A stretch of 64,000 bases of DNA from Pelomicrobium methylotrophicum (lineage in GTDB: Bacteria; Pseudomonadota; Gammaproteobacteria; Burkholderiales; UBA6910), in assembly GCF_008014345.1 (NCBI RefSeq), contig NZ_VPFL01000002.1, positions 1-64,000 of the forward strand, written 5' to 3'. A program made the position numbers and the translations under genes. Below are positions 23,176-35,178 of the stretch, in pieces. The notes under the pieces were generated by a model that ran no database searches, was not told the DNA's origin, and saw nothing but the letters and a program-made list of their open reading frames with translations. How positions within the stretch are numbered: position 1 is the stretch's first letter; every line of letters starts with the position of its first letter.

Positions 23176-23293
23176 GCAAAACTCGGCCTTTTGCGCAGCC
23201 TTTCCATGGACACAAGAGATTGTTACAATTAAAAAATTTTCGGTTTCGAGGGATTTTCGACAGGATTACTATTCCTACCAGAAGGACAAATCA

Positions 23294-26838
<3,545 letters not shown>

Positions 26839-26865
26839 CGCGGGCCCTGGCGCGGGAGCCAGCGG

Positions 26866-29409
26866 CTATTTGGCGGCCGCCCGGCGGCGGACTTCGGTCT
26901 TCGGCGCCGTTTTGGTCTCTGCCGCCTCTTTCTGCTTAGCGCTCTTGGGTTCACGGGGAGCGAACTCGAATCCCACGCTCCCATCGCTCGCCAGCGTCAG
27001 GAACGCGGAGAACGGCCGACCGTTCTTGCGCGAGATGAAGCGGTGCAGCAGATCCGTCTTTCGGTTTGTGAGCAGCTTCCTTGCCTGCTCCCGCTCGATC
27101 GGCCGTTGGAGGATCACCTTGCCCGTGCGAAAGTCGCAGGTGCGGTTGTGTCCCACCGAGCGTTCGCACACGTAAGCGGCGCTCGCCTCGTAGACGTTGG
27201 CCTTGCATTTGGGGCAGGGACCGAGGGGTTCCTGGCCGGAGAAGTCCACCTCCTCCTCGCTGCCTCCCGCGCCCGCTTGGCCGAAGTCGAATTCGGTGCG
27301 CAAGTCATCGGTGAGTCGCAGAACGGCCGAGAACGGCCGACCCACCCGGCTGCGAAAGCCCACGAGCGGCCCCACGCTTCGCTCGCTGATCAACTGCTCC
27401 ACCTCTTCCGGCGCCAGTTCCCGCCCCGAGACCACTTTCCAGATGGCGAAGTCGCAGCGCTGGCACTGGAACTTGCGGTAGTTCTCCTGCACCACGCCAC
27501 CGCACTTGGGACAGGGCACCTTGAGCGTGCGAAACGCCTCGTCCGGGATCTCGCCTTCCTTGATACGCTTCACCATGTCCCGGGTCAGGTCGACGATGTG
27601 GTCCATGAACTCGGCGCGGGGCAGTTTGCCCTGCTCCATCTGCTTGAGCTTGTACTCCCACTGGCCGGTGAGCTCCGGAGAGGTGAGCTCGTTGACCCCG
27701 AAGTGGTCGAGGGCGAACAGAAGAGAGAACGCCTTGGCCGTGGGTTGTAGCTCGCGCCCGTTGCGATGCACGTACTCTTCCTGGATGAGGCCCTCGATGA
27801 TCTGGGCGCGGGTGGCGGGGGTGCCCAGGCCGCGGGCCGCCATCGCAGCCCGCAGCTCCTCGTCCTCGATGAGCTTGCCTGCGCCTTCCATCGCCGAGAG
27901 CAGCGTCGCCTCCGTGTAGCGGGGCGGCGGCTTGGTCTGGTTCTGCCGCACTTGTACCGCCAAGACTTGCGCCTTCTCGCCCGCCTTGACCGGCGGCAGG
28001 CGCTGGGCATCCTCCTCCTGGGCTTCCTTTCCGTAGACCGCAAGCCAGCCGGGGTTCACGAGGACCCGCCCCTCGGTCTTGAACGCCTCACCTGCCACCC
28101 GCGTGATTCGGGTCGTCACCAAGTATTCAGCCGCCGGGTAGAACACCGCCAGGAAGCGGCGCACCACCAGGTCGTAGAGCTTCGCTTCCGCCTCGTTCAG
28201 GTGCTTGGGCAGCTGCAGCGTGGGAATGATGGCGAAGTGGTCGGAGACCTTTTCATCGTTGAAAACGCGCTTGTTCGGCTTCACCCAGCCCTGCTTGAGG
28301 ATCTCGCCGGCGAAGGTGGAGTAGGGGCAGAGGTCGCCCTTCTTCGCACCCCGCAGCGTCTCCAGGGTCTTCTTGACCACGGCGAGATAGTCTTCGGGCA
28401 GAGCCCGCGAATCGGTTCGCGGATAGGTGAGAACCTTGTGTTTTTCGTACAGAGCCTGCGCCAGCGACAGGGTCATCCGGGCAGGAAAGCCGAACCGGCT
28501 GTTGGCTTCCCGCTGCAGGCTGGTGAGGTCGAAGAGCAGCGGCGCCGCCTGCGTGGACGGCTTTGCCTCCTCGGTGACAGGGCCGCGCTGGCCTTCGCAC
28601 TTGGCGCGGATCGCCTCCGCTCGGGCGCTGTCCCACAACCGATCGGCCCGCGCCTCGGGGTCGGCTTCGGTTTTGGCCTTGGCGGCTTTCTCGTCGAACC
28701 AGCGACCCGCGTATTCGCCCTGCGCGCAGGCGAAGGTGGCGTGCACCTCCCAGTAGTCGCGGGGCACGAAATTGCGAATCTGTTCCTCGCGCTCCACCAG
28801 GATGCGCAGCGTGGGGGTCTGCACCCTTCCGACGGTGGTCTTGTAAAAGCCGCCGTCCTTGGAATTGAAGGCGGTCATCGCGCGGGTGCCGTTGATTCCC
28901 ACCAGCCAGTCCGCTTCCGAGCGACAGACGGCCGCGTCCGCCAGCGGCCGCATCTCCTCGTCCTTCTTGAGCCGGGCGAAACCCTCGCGGATGGCCTCGG
29001 GCGTCATGGACTGCAGCCACAACCGCTCGATGGGTTTCTTGGTCTTGGAGTACTGGACGATGTAGCGGAAGATGAGCTCCCCTTCGCGCCCGGCGTCGCA
29101 GGCGTTGATGAGGCCCACCACGTCCTTGCGCTTGATCAGCCGCAGAAGCAATTTCAGGCGGTCCTCGGACTTCTCGATGGGCTTGAGCTCGAAGTGGGGG
29201 GGAATGACCGGCAGGTGGGCGAAAGACCACTTGCCGCGTTTCACTTCATAGCCCTCGGGCACGGCAAGTTCCAGCAGGTGGCCCACCGCCGACGAGAGCA
29301 CGTATTGGTCGCTCTCGTAGTAGTCGTCGTGCTTCTGGAAGCCTCCCAGCGCCCGCGCGATATCCGCGGCGACGGAAGGCTTTTCGGCAATGATCAGCTT
29401 TTTACCCAT
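26866..29409 (-). CDS. topB: DNA topoisomerase III (type IA) with C-terminal zinc modules
   Basis: Relaxes and decatenates DNA by passing single strands. 847 residues from MGKKLIIAEKPSVAADIARALGG (ATG at 29409); the upstream open frame is rejected because the family starts here. TOPRIM occupies about 1-150, with the acidic NACDAGREGELIFRY. The catalytic tyrosine is in LTYPRTDSRALP near residue 326. The C-terminal third adds two Cys4-like modules (CPKCGG...CQRC and CPKCKA...C) and two GRPFSA repeats that resemble topoisomerase C-terminal repeats. It ends 27 bp from gyrB, convergent. Confidence 0.93.
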   Translation of the reverse strand: MGKKLIIAEKPSVAADIARALGGFQKHDDYYESDQYVLSSAVGHLLELAVPEGYEVKRGKWSFAHLPVIPPHFELKPIEKSEDRLKLLLRLIKRKDVVGLINACDAGREGELIFRYIVQYSKTKKPIERLWLQSMTPEAIREGFARLKKDEEMRPLADAAVCRSEADWLVGINGTRAMTAFNSKDGGFYKTTVGRVQTPTLRILVEREEQIRNFVPRDYWEVHATFACAQGEYAGRWFDEKAAKAKTEADPEARADRLWDSARAEAIRAKCEGQRGPVTEEAKPSTQAAPLLFDLTSLQREANSRFGFPARMTLSLAQALYEKHKVLTYPRTDSRALPEDYLAVVKKTLETLRGAKKGDLCPYSTFAGEILKQGWVKPNKRVFNDEKVSDHFAIIPTLQLPKHLNEAEAKLYDLVVRRFLAVFYPAAEYLVTTRITRVAGEAFKTEGRVLVNPGWLAVYGKEAQEEDAQRLPPVKAGEKAQVLAVQVRQNQTKPPPRYTEATLLSAMEGAGKLIEDEELRAAMAARGLGTPATRAQIIEGLIQEEYVHRNGRELQPTAKAFSLLFALDHFGVNELTSPELTGQWEYKLKQMEQGKLPRAEFMDHIVDLTRDMVKRIKEGEIPDEAFRTLKVPCPKCGGVVQENYRKFQCQRCDFAIWKVVSGRELAPEEVEQLISERSVGPLVGFRSRVGRPFSAVLRLTDDLRTEFDFGQAGAGGSEEEVDFSGQEPLGPCPKCKANVYEASAAYVCERSVGHNRTCDFRTGKVILQRPIEREQARKLLTNRKTDLLHRFISRKNGRPFSAFLTLASDGSVGFEFAPREPKSAKQKEAAETKTAPKTEVRRRAAAK

Positions 29410-29554
29410 GTTCGGCGTCTGGCCGTGGGGACCCGAAAAACGGAGCGGTTGATGATAGAAGCTATTCCAGGCCCGGACAAGCCGATGCGAGCAGCGCGCA
29501 AGCTCTCCAAGTGAGCGCAAACTCACGCACAATATCCTGATTCTTATGGCTCAC

Positions 29555-30628
29555 TTATCGGATCCGCTGGTAGCGACCGCCCGGCAGGCTGGCGATCCGG
29601 CCCTCCAGCTCGAGCCGCGTGAGCTCCGCCACCACCTCGTGGTGGGCCCGGCCGGCCCGCTGGGCCAGCGTGTCCGCATCGACCGGGTCGAATCCCATGT
29701 GGGCGAGCAATGACGGCACCGTCGACAGATCGGCCGGCGTCGGCGTTCCCACGCCCCGGAGGCCGAGCTCCTCCAAGACGTCGTGGGCGGTTTCCACCAG
29801 CTTCGCCCCCTGTTTGATGAGGGCATGACACCCCTTGGACAAGGGCGAGTGGATGGAACCAGGAATGGCAAACACCTCCCGGCCCTGTTCCGCCGCGAGG
29901 CGGGCCGTAATGAGGGAGCCGCTCTGGAGGGCTGCCTCCACCACCAGGCACCCCAGCGACAAGCCGCTCAAGAGCCGGTTGCGGCGAGGGAAGTTTTCCG
30001 CCCGGGGCGGGGTCCCCAAGGGGAACTCGGACACCAGTGCGCCCTGCTGCGCCAAGGCGAGCGCCAGATCGCGGTTGCGCCCCGGGTAGATCCGGTCGAG
30101 TCCAGTCCCCGTCACGGCCACGCTGCTCGACGCACCGGCCAGGCCGCCCCGATGGGCGGCGGCATCGATGCCCAGGGCGAGGCCGCTGACGATGGTGAGC
30201 CCGCCGTCGCTCAGCGCCCTGGCGAAGGCTTCGGCGTTCGCCACGCCCTGGGGGGTCGCGTTGCGGCTACCCACCACCGCGAGGGCGGGACGCACCAGGA
30301 GCTCCAGGCGGCCCTTCACGAAGAGGAGCGCTGGCGGGTCCGGGATGTTAAGGAGCTGCCCGGGATAGCGCTCGTCATCGAGGGCGATCAAATGATTGCC
30401 GGGGGCCTGGGCCCAGCGCAGGGTGGCTTCCACGGTCGCCCGGTCGGGGCCTTTCCTGAAGCGGGCTGCGACGGCCTCGCCAGCGATCTTGGCGATGGTG
30501 CCCGGTCCGGCGGCGAGCACTTCCTCGGGGCCGCCGAGGGCTGCAAGCAGCAGGCGAAGGCTCTGCCCGCCGAACCCTGGCAAGTGGGTCAGTTGAATCC
30601 AAGCCTCGAGCCGGCGATCCAGCGCCAT
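29555..30628 (-). CDS. dprA: DNA-processing protein DprA (Smf)
   Basis: Loads RecA on incoming single-stranded DNA in natural transformation. 357 residues: N-terminal helical region (about 1-65), Rossmann-fold DNA-binding domain (about 70-285) with the signature GSRNATPQG and IVSGLALGIDAAAH, then a C-terminal winged-helix domain (about 300-357). It lies between the LysM gene and topB; in many betaproteobacteria dprA likewise follows a LysM gene. Confidence 0.94.
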   Translation of the reverse strand: MALDRRLEAWIQLTHLPGFGGQSLRLLLAALGGPEEVLAAGPGTIAKIAGEAVAARFRKGPDRATVEATLRWAQAPGNHLIALDDERYPGQLLNIPDPPALLFVKGRLELLVRPALAVVGSRNATPQGVANAEAFARALSDGGLTIVSGLALGIDAAAHRGGLAGASSSVAVTGTGLDRIYPGRNRDLALALAQQGALVSEFPLGTPPRAENFPRRNRLLSGLSLGCLVVEAALQSGSLITARLAAEQGREVFAIPGSIHSPLSKGCHALIKQGAKLVETAHDVLEELGLRGVGTPTPADLSTVPSLLAHMGFDPVDADTLAQRAGRAHHEVVAELTRLELEGRIASLPGGRYQRIR

Positions 30629-30676
30629 GGACGAAGGGGCGGCTTCAAGCGATGCCGCAGGGGGAGCAGGAGGGGA

Positions 30677-31717
30677 TCAGGGATTTTCGACCCTATCCAG
30701 CGGTGCCACCTGGCGGGTCGCTTGCATCACCAGGGCATACGAGACCCGGTCGAAGGTGCGGAACACCATGAGGAGTCCGATGTCGAGGTCCGGGACCGCC
30801 GCGGAGGCGCGTCCCCGCTCCACCGTGGCCCGGTCTTGGCCTGCGCGCACGCGCAGCACGTCTCCGGGCGCCAGCCCGTCGCGCTCGCCTTTGTTGATGG
30901 CGACAACGGCGGTGGGGCCGGCCTCGGTGTTGCCTCCGTAGGTGGAAATCACGAGGCCCGAGACCTGGCGCTGGGGCGCTTTGGGAACGAAGTTCATGGG
31001 GGTTGATTCCGTAGCCCTGACCAGGCGCGCACCGATCAGGATCTCCTGCCTGGAACGCACGATCTGGAGAAGGGCCGACTTCCCTTCGTGGCGGAACACC
31101 CGGCCCGTGCCCAGGTACACCGCCTCGTAGCCCAGGACTTCCCCGCTTGCCGGGTCCTGGAGGGGATTTCCCGGCTCGTAGATGTCCCACATCCGGCCTT
31201 GGTCCCGCGGCAGCCCCACGACACTCACCAGGTCGCCGGCCGAAGCGATGACCCGGCCTTCCTGCAGGGCGACAATGCGGGGTGCCCCGTCGAGCCCCTG
31301 GGCGTCCACGACCAAGGGTTTCGCGAGAAACGGTTGGAGGTCGGAAGCCGCAATGGTGGGAATGGCCTCCCGTGGGCTGGCTTCCACCCGGACCCGGGGA
31401 GAGCGCTTGACCGTTTCCATCTCCTTGGACAGACGGGGTCCTTCGGCTCCCCGGCGGTCCAGGACCAGCACGTCGCCCGGATAAATCAGATGGGGGTTTT
31501 TGATCTGGTCTTTGTTCATGCCCCAAAGCTCGGGCCAACGCCACGGGCTTTGCAGGAAACGGCCGGAAATGGCCCAGAGGGTGTCGCCCTTTTGCACCAC
31601 GTACCGGTCCGGCGCATCGGGGGCAAGCTTCAGCGCTTCGGCTCGGGCCAGCCCGCCGCCGGGCGGCCATCCGAGGAAACAAGGAAACAAAAACAGGGAT
31701 ATAATGATCTTACGCAT
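30677..31717 (-). CDS. Secreted LysM-domain protein
   Basis: 346 residues with an N-terminal signal peptide (MRKIIISLFLFPCFLGW..., cleavage near residue 26). A LysM peptidoglycan-binding domain spans about 38-90 (YVVQKGDTLWAISGRFLQSPWRWPELWGMN...IYPGDVL). The rest is a beta-rich region without a name I recognise, conserved next to dprA in betaproteobacteria. It probably acts at the cell wall. The stop is 48 bp from dprA. It is divergent from def across an intergenic palindrome. Confidence 0.85.
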   Translation of the reverse strand: MRKIIISLFLFPCFLGWPPGGGLARAEALKLAPDAPDRYVVQKGDTLWAISGRFLQSPWRWPELWGMNKDQIKNPHLIYPGDVLVLDRRGAEGPRLSKEMETVKRSPRVRVEASPREAIPTIAASDLQPFLAKPLVVDAQGLDGAPRIVALQEGRVIASAGDLVSVVGLPRDQGRMWDIYEPGNPLQDPASGEVLGYEAVYLGTGRVFRHEGKSALLQIVRSRQEILIGARLVRATESTPMNFVPKAPQRQVSGLVISTYGGNTEAGPTAVVAINKGERDGLAPGDVLRVRAGQDRATVERGRASAAVPDLDIGLLMVFRTFDRVSYALVMQATRQVAPLDRVENP

Positions 31718-31803
31718 AGCGCTCAGACCTTCTGGAAATGAGTGCGCCGCTGGCCGATGGAAGGCGAATCGGTGCCGGGCCTGCCCTTCTGGGTTGACAC
31801 TTT

Positions 31804-31826
31804 AGATTAGATTGTCCATCTAGTCT
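31804..31826. promoter_or_regulatory. Imperfect palindrome in the def / LysM divergent promoter region
   Basis: AGATTAGAT, 5-nt spacer, ATCTAGTCT: half-sites complementary at 8 of 9 positions. It begins five bases after a TTGACA (31794-31799) on the plus strand, for which I find no good -10 at standard spacing. It could be an operator for def, the LysM gene, or both. Confidence 0.35.
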
Positions 31827-31845
31827 ATTCAATCAGCAAGATTTT

Positions 31846-32349
31846 ATGGCGATCAGGCAAATCCTTCAGTATCCCGATCCCCGGTTGCACAAGAAGGCAG
31901 CCCCGGTCGCCTTGGTGGACGACGCCATCCGGGCGCTGGTCCAGGACATGGCCGAGACCATGTACGCTGCGCCGGGAATCGGCCTCGCGGCCACTCAGAT
32001 CGACGTGCACCTGCAGGTGATCACCATCGATGTCTCCGACACCCGCGACCAGTTGCAGGTGTTCATCAACCCGGAGATCCTGGAGCGAAGCGGCGTGTCG
32101 GTGTTCGAGGAAGGCTGCCTGTCGGTGCCCGGCATTTTCGAACGCGTCCAGCGTGCCGAGCGGGTCACGGTGCGCGCGCTGGACCAATACGGCAAGTCCT
32201 TCACCTTGGAAGCCGATGGCCTCCTGGCCGTGTGCATCCAGCACGAGATGGACCACCTGCAAGGCAAGGTCTTTGTCGAATACCTCTCGCGCCTGAAACA
32301 GACCCGCATCCTTGCCAAGCTGCGTAAGCAGCAGCGCAAGGTGATGTGA
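31846..32349 (+). CDS. def: Peptide deformylase
   Basis: Fe2+ hydrolase that removes the N-formyl group from new proteins. 167 residues with all three family motifs: GIGLAATQI (motif 1), EEGCLSVPG (motif 2, metal Cys) and [12 protein letters not shown] (motif 3, HExxH). It is the first gene of the def-fmt-rsmB-DUF4390-ntrY-ntrX run. Confidence 0.97.
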   Translation: MAIRQILQYPDPRLHKKAAPVALVDDAIRALVQDMAETMYAAPGIGLAATQIDVHLQVITIDVSDTRDQLQVFINPEILERSGVSVFEEGCLSVPGIFERVQRAERVTVRALDQYGKSFTLEADGLLAVCIQHEMDHLQGKVFVEYLSRLKQTRILAKLRKQQRKVM

Positions 32350-32350
32350 G

Positions 32351-32375
32351 CTCGGTCGCGGGGACCGCGACCGAG
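32351..32375. other. Strong hairpin between def and fmt
   Basis: CTCGGTCGCGG and CCGCGACCGAG form a perfect 11-bp stem with a 3-nt loop, starting one base after the def stop. No U-run follows, so it is more likely an mRNA stability or processing element than a terminator. It argues that the region is non-coding and that fmt begins after it. Confidence 0.6.
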
Positions 32376-32387
32376 GGACTTCTTCCT

Positions 32388-33317
32388 GTGAACCTCGTTT
32401 TTGCCGGTACGCCCGAGTTCGCGGCGACCGCCTTGGCGGCGCTGCTGCGCTCTCGCCACCGGGTGAGCCTCGTGCTCACTCAACCGGACCGGCCCGCCGG
32501 CCGCGGGTTGAGGCCCGCCCCGAGCCCGGTGAAGCGCCTGGCGGCGGAGGTGGGGCTCCCGCTCCTGCAGCCGGCGACCCTGCGCGATGCCGGTGTGGAG
32601 CGCACGCTCGCGGAGACGTCGCCGGACGCCCTGGTGGTGGCCGCCTACGGTTTGCTGCTTCCCCGGGGGGTTCTGGAGATTCCGCGGTGGGGTTGCCTCA
32701 ATATCCACGCTTCGCTCCTGCCCCGCTGGCGCGGTGCCGCGCCCATCCCGCGGGCGATTCTCGCGGGGGATCAGGAAACCGGCATCACCATTATGCAGAT
32801 GGACGAAGGCCTCGATACGGGAGCCATGCTTTTGCAGCGGCGTCTGCCCATCGAATCCGGCGACACGGCTGGGACGCTCCACGACAAACTGGCGGCGCTC
32901 GGCGCCCAATGCATCGTGGAGGCTCTGGACGCCCTGGAGGCAGGCAGACTGCGCCCCATTCCCCAGCCAGAAGCCGGCGCTTGCTACGCGCCCAAGATCG
33001 ACAAGGCCGAGACCGCTGTTGACTGGGCCCGCGATGCCGCTTTTATCGATCGGCTGGTGCGGGCGTTCAACCCTCAGCCGGGGGCCACGACCTCCGTGCG
33101 CGGGACGGCGCTCAAGCTGTGGCGCGCGCAGCCGGTGGAGGCCGAGAGGGGCGCGCCCGGCAGCGTGCTGCGGGCGGACGCCCAAGGGCTGGTGGTCGGT
33201 TGCGGGTCCGGGGCGCTGCGCATCCTGGAGTTGCAGCGCGCAGGAGGGCGGCGGCTGCCTGCGGCCGAGTTCCTCAAGGGCTTTCCCCTTCGGCCCGGGG
33301 ATCGGCTGGGCACCTGA
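32388..33317 (+). CDS. fmt: Methionyl-tRNA formyltransferase
   Basis: Formylates initiator Met-tRNA, the counterpart of Def. 309 residues from a GTG at 32388 (VNLVFAGTPEFAA) with GAGGG upstream. A GTG at 32346 overlapping the def stop is possible but would place the hairpin at 32351 inside the gene. The folate-dependent formyltransferase domain (about 1-185) contains HASLLPRWRGAAPI, and the C-terminal OB-like domain follows from about 205. Confidence 0.96.
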   Translation: MNLVFAGTPEFAATALAALLRSRHRVSLVLTQPDRPAGRGLRPAPSPVKRLAAEVGLPLLQPATLRDAGVERTLAETSPDALVVAAYGLLLPRGVLEIPRWGCLNIHASLLPRWRGAAPIPRAILAGDQETGITIMQMDEGLDTGAMLLQRRLPIESGDTAGTLHDKLAALGAQCIVEALDALEAGRLRPIPQPEAGACYAPKIDKAETAVDWARDAAFIDRLVRAFNPQPGATTSVRGTALKLWRAQPVEAERGAPGSVLRADAQGLVVGCGSGALRILELQRAGGRRLPAAEFLKGFPLRPGDRLGT

Positions 33318-33334
33318 CCGGGGAGCCTTCCACG

Positions 33335-34600
33335 ATGCGCGAGGCGCAGCGGGTCGCAGCCTCAGCGGTCTCTCAGGTGCTCGCCGGCCAAAGCCTCGCC
33401 CAGGCGCTGCCGGAAGCATGGCGTGGGGGGCTGCCGGAGCGCGAGCGCTCCCGCGCTCAAGATCTCGCCTACGGCACCTTGCGGCATTACGGCCTTCTCG
33501 GGTCCTTCCTGCGGATGCTGGCCCCGCGGACGCCGCGGCCTGAATTGCTGCGAGCCTTGCTTCTGGTCGCGCTCTACCAGCTGCATGCCACCCGCGCCGC
33601 CCCGCACGCGGTGGTGAGCCAAGCGGTGGCGCTGGCGGGCGAGATAGCGGGCCAGGCAGCGCGCGGATTCGCCAACGCCGTGCTGCGCGGTTTCCAGCGC
33701 CGCCGATCCGAGCTGATGGGTCGGGCCAGCGCGGACGAGACTGCCCGCTATTCCCATCCGCGCTGGTGGATCGATCGCCTCAAGGCCCAATATCCCGAGC
33801 ACTACGCCGAACTCCTCGCCCTCGCGAACAGGCATCCGCCGATGGCCTTGCGCGTGAACCTGCGGCGCACGAGTCTTGGCGGCTACCTCGAACTTCTGGC
33901 CAGCGTCGGGTTGCGGGCGATCCCCGCGCCGCCCGCGGGCCTGCTGCTCGAGCGGCCGGTGCCCGTGGAGCGGCTCCCACACTTCGGTGCGGGATGGGCC
34001 TCCGTGCAGGATTTGGGCGCCCAGCACGCGCCGGCGTTCCTCGACGTGCAGCCCGGCATGCGGGTGCTGGACGCCTGCAGCGCGCCCGGCGGCAAGGCGG
34101 CCCACCTCCTCGAGCACGCCGACGTGGAGCTCGTGGCGCTGGACCGGGATGCCGAACGGTTGCGGCGCGTCGAGGCCAATCTCGCGCGCCTGGGGCTGGC
34201 CGCGCGCACCGTGTGCGCCGATGCGGCTGAACCGCAGCGCTGGTGGGATGGCCGGCCCTTCCAGCGGGTGCTGGCGGATGTGCCCTGCAGCGGCTCGGGC
34301 GTCGTGCGGCGCCACCCCGACATCAAGTGGCTGAGGCGCCCATCGGACCTGCCTCAGTTCGCAGCCGAGCAGGCGCGCATTCTGGACGGCGTCTGGCAGG
34401 TCCTGGACAGAGGTGGTAAATTGCTCTACGTCACTTGTTCGCTGTTCGCCGAAGAGAATCAGTGCGTTGTCGCTTCGTTTCTGGAGCGGCACGGCGACGC
34501 GCAGCTGCAGCCGCTGCCCGGCGCCGAGAATGGCATGCGGCAGTTGCTTCCCGACCACTCCCACGATGGGTTTTTCTATGCTCTGCTCGCCAAGCGCTGA
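33335..34600 (+). CDS. rsmB: 16S rRNA (cytosine-967-C5)-methyltransferase
   Basis: 421 residues from the ATG at 33335. The N-terminal NusB-like RNA-binding domain (about 1-140) is followed by the SAM-dependent domain with motif I DACSAPGGKAAHLLE, the motif IV cysteine in DVPCSGSGV, and the catalytic motif VI cysteine in YVTCSLFAEEN. It follows fmt by 17 bp. The 3' end overlaps the DUF4390 gene by 23 bp. Confidence 0.96.
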   Translation: MREAQRVAASAVSQVLAGQSLAQALPEAWRGGLPERERSRAQDLAYGTLRHYGLLGSFLRMLAPRTPRPELLRALLLVALYQLHATRAAPHAVVSQAVALAGEIAGQAARGFANAVLRGFQRRRSELMGRASADETARYSHPRWWIDRLKAQYPEHYAELLALANRHPPMALRVNLRRTSLGGYLELLASVGLRAIPAPPAGLLLERPVPVERLPHFGAGWASVQDLGAQHAPAFLDVQPGMRVLDACSAPGGKAAHLLEHADVELVALDRDAERLRRVEANLARLGLAARTVCADAAEPQRWWDGRPFQRVLADVPCSGSGVVRRHPDIKWLRRPSDLPQFAAEQARILDGVWQVLDRGGKLLYVTCSLFAEENQCVVASFLERHGDAQLQPLPGAENGMRQLLPDHSHDGFFYALLAKR

Positions 34601-35150
34601 CCGCCATGGATGGCTCGAGGCGTTGGCCGGTGCCTGCTTGCTTTTCGTCGCCGCGGTGGCGCAGGCAGAGGCGATCAGCGTCCATTCGGCAGAGCTGGTG
34701 CCGGTGGCCGACGGCTACGCGCTCAACGCGGATTTCTCGGTGTCGCTCAATCCCGTCGTCATCGAGGCGCTCAACAAGGGTGTGACCATCCATTTCGTGG
34801 TCGATTTCGAGCTGTCCCGCCCTCGCAAGTACTGGTTCAACAAGCGCGTGGCCACGGCCGAGCATTCGGTGCGGTTGAGCTACGTGCCGCTGACGCGCCA
34901 GTATGAGGTGTCCAACGGCCAGGGAACTTATATGGCCGAAAGCCTGGGGGCGGCCCTGCAACGGGTCGGCCACGTGCGCGGCGTGCGGGTGCTGAACGGC
35001 GCAATACTGCGTAAAGGCTCGGAGTACGAGGCGGCCACCCGCATGCGTCTCGATTCCACGCAGCTGCCCCCGCCTTTCCAGGTGAGCTCACTCACCACCC
35101 GCGACTGGGTCATTGAGTCCGATTGGTATCGCTGGAGGCTCAAGCCGTGA
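34578..35150 (+). CDS. DUF4390 protein, probably exported
   Basis: 190 residues starting MLCSPSADRHGW, with a hydrophobic segment ending AQAEA that looks like a signal peptide (cleavage near residue 32). The body (AISVHSAELVPVADGYALNADFSVSLN...) matches the DUF4390 family, conserved between rsmB and ntrY in betaproteobacteria. Its function is unknown; the position suggests a periplasmic partner of the NtrY sensor. The start lies inside rsmB, and a later start would remove the signal peptide. Confidence 0.85.
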   Translation: MLCSPSADRHGWLEALAGACLLFVAAVAQAEAISVHSAELVPVADGYALNADFSVSLNPVVIEALNKGVTIHFVVDFELSRPRKYWFNKRVATAEHSVRLSYVPLTRQYEVSNGQGTYMAESLGAALQRVGHVRGVRVLNGAILRKGSEYEAATRMRLDSTQLPPPFQVSSLTTRDWVIESDWYRWRLKP

Positions 35151-35178
35151 GGCGCGCCCTCCGCGACGGGAGCGGTTC

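Larger units (their letters stand above)
23104..23293. other. Candidate chromosomal origin oriC (dnaA-dnaN intergenic region)
   Basis: This 190-bp gap holds one perfect DnaA box (TGTGGATAA at 23120-23128, minus strand), one 8-of-9 box (TTGTCCACA at 23167-23175, plus strand), and an AT-rich stretch at about 23219-23240 that could serve as the unwinding element. Gene polarity switches from leftward to rightward 1.5 kb away, and parS sites lie 5.5 kb away. Only two good boxes are visible here, so the functional origin may extend into or include the rpmH-dnaA gap. Confidence 0.55.

Noticed and set aside
32346-32387. GTG overlapping the def stop as the fmt start.
   Set aside because: It would place an 11-bp perfect hairpin in the coding region and add 14 residues not seen in Fmt proteins.
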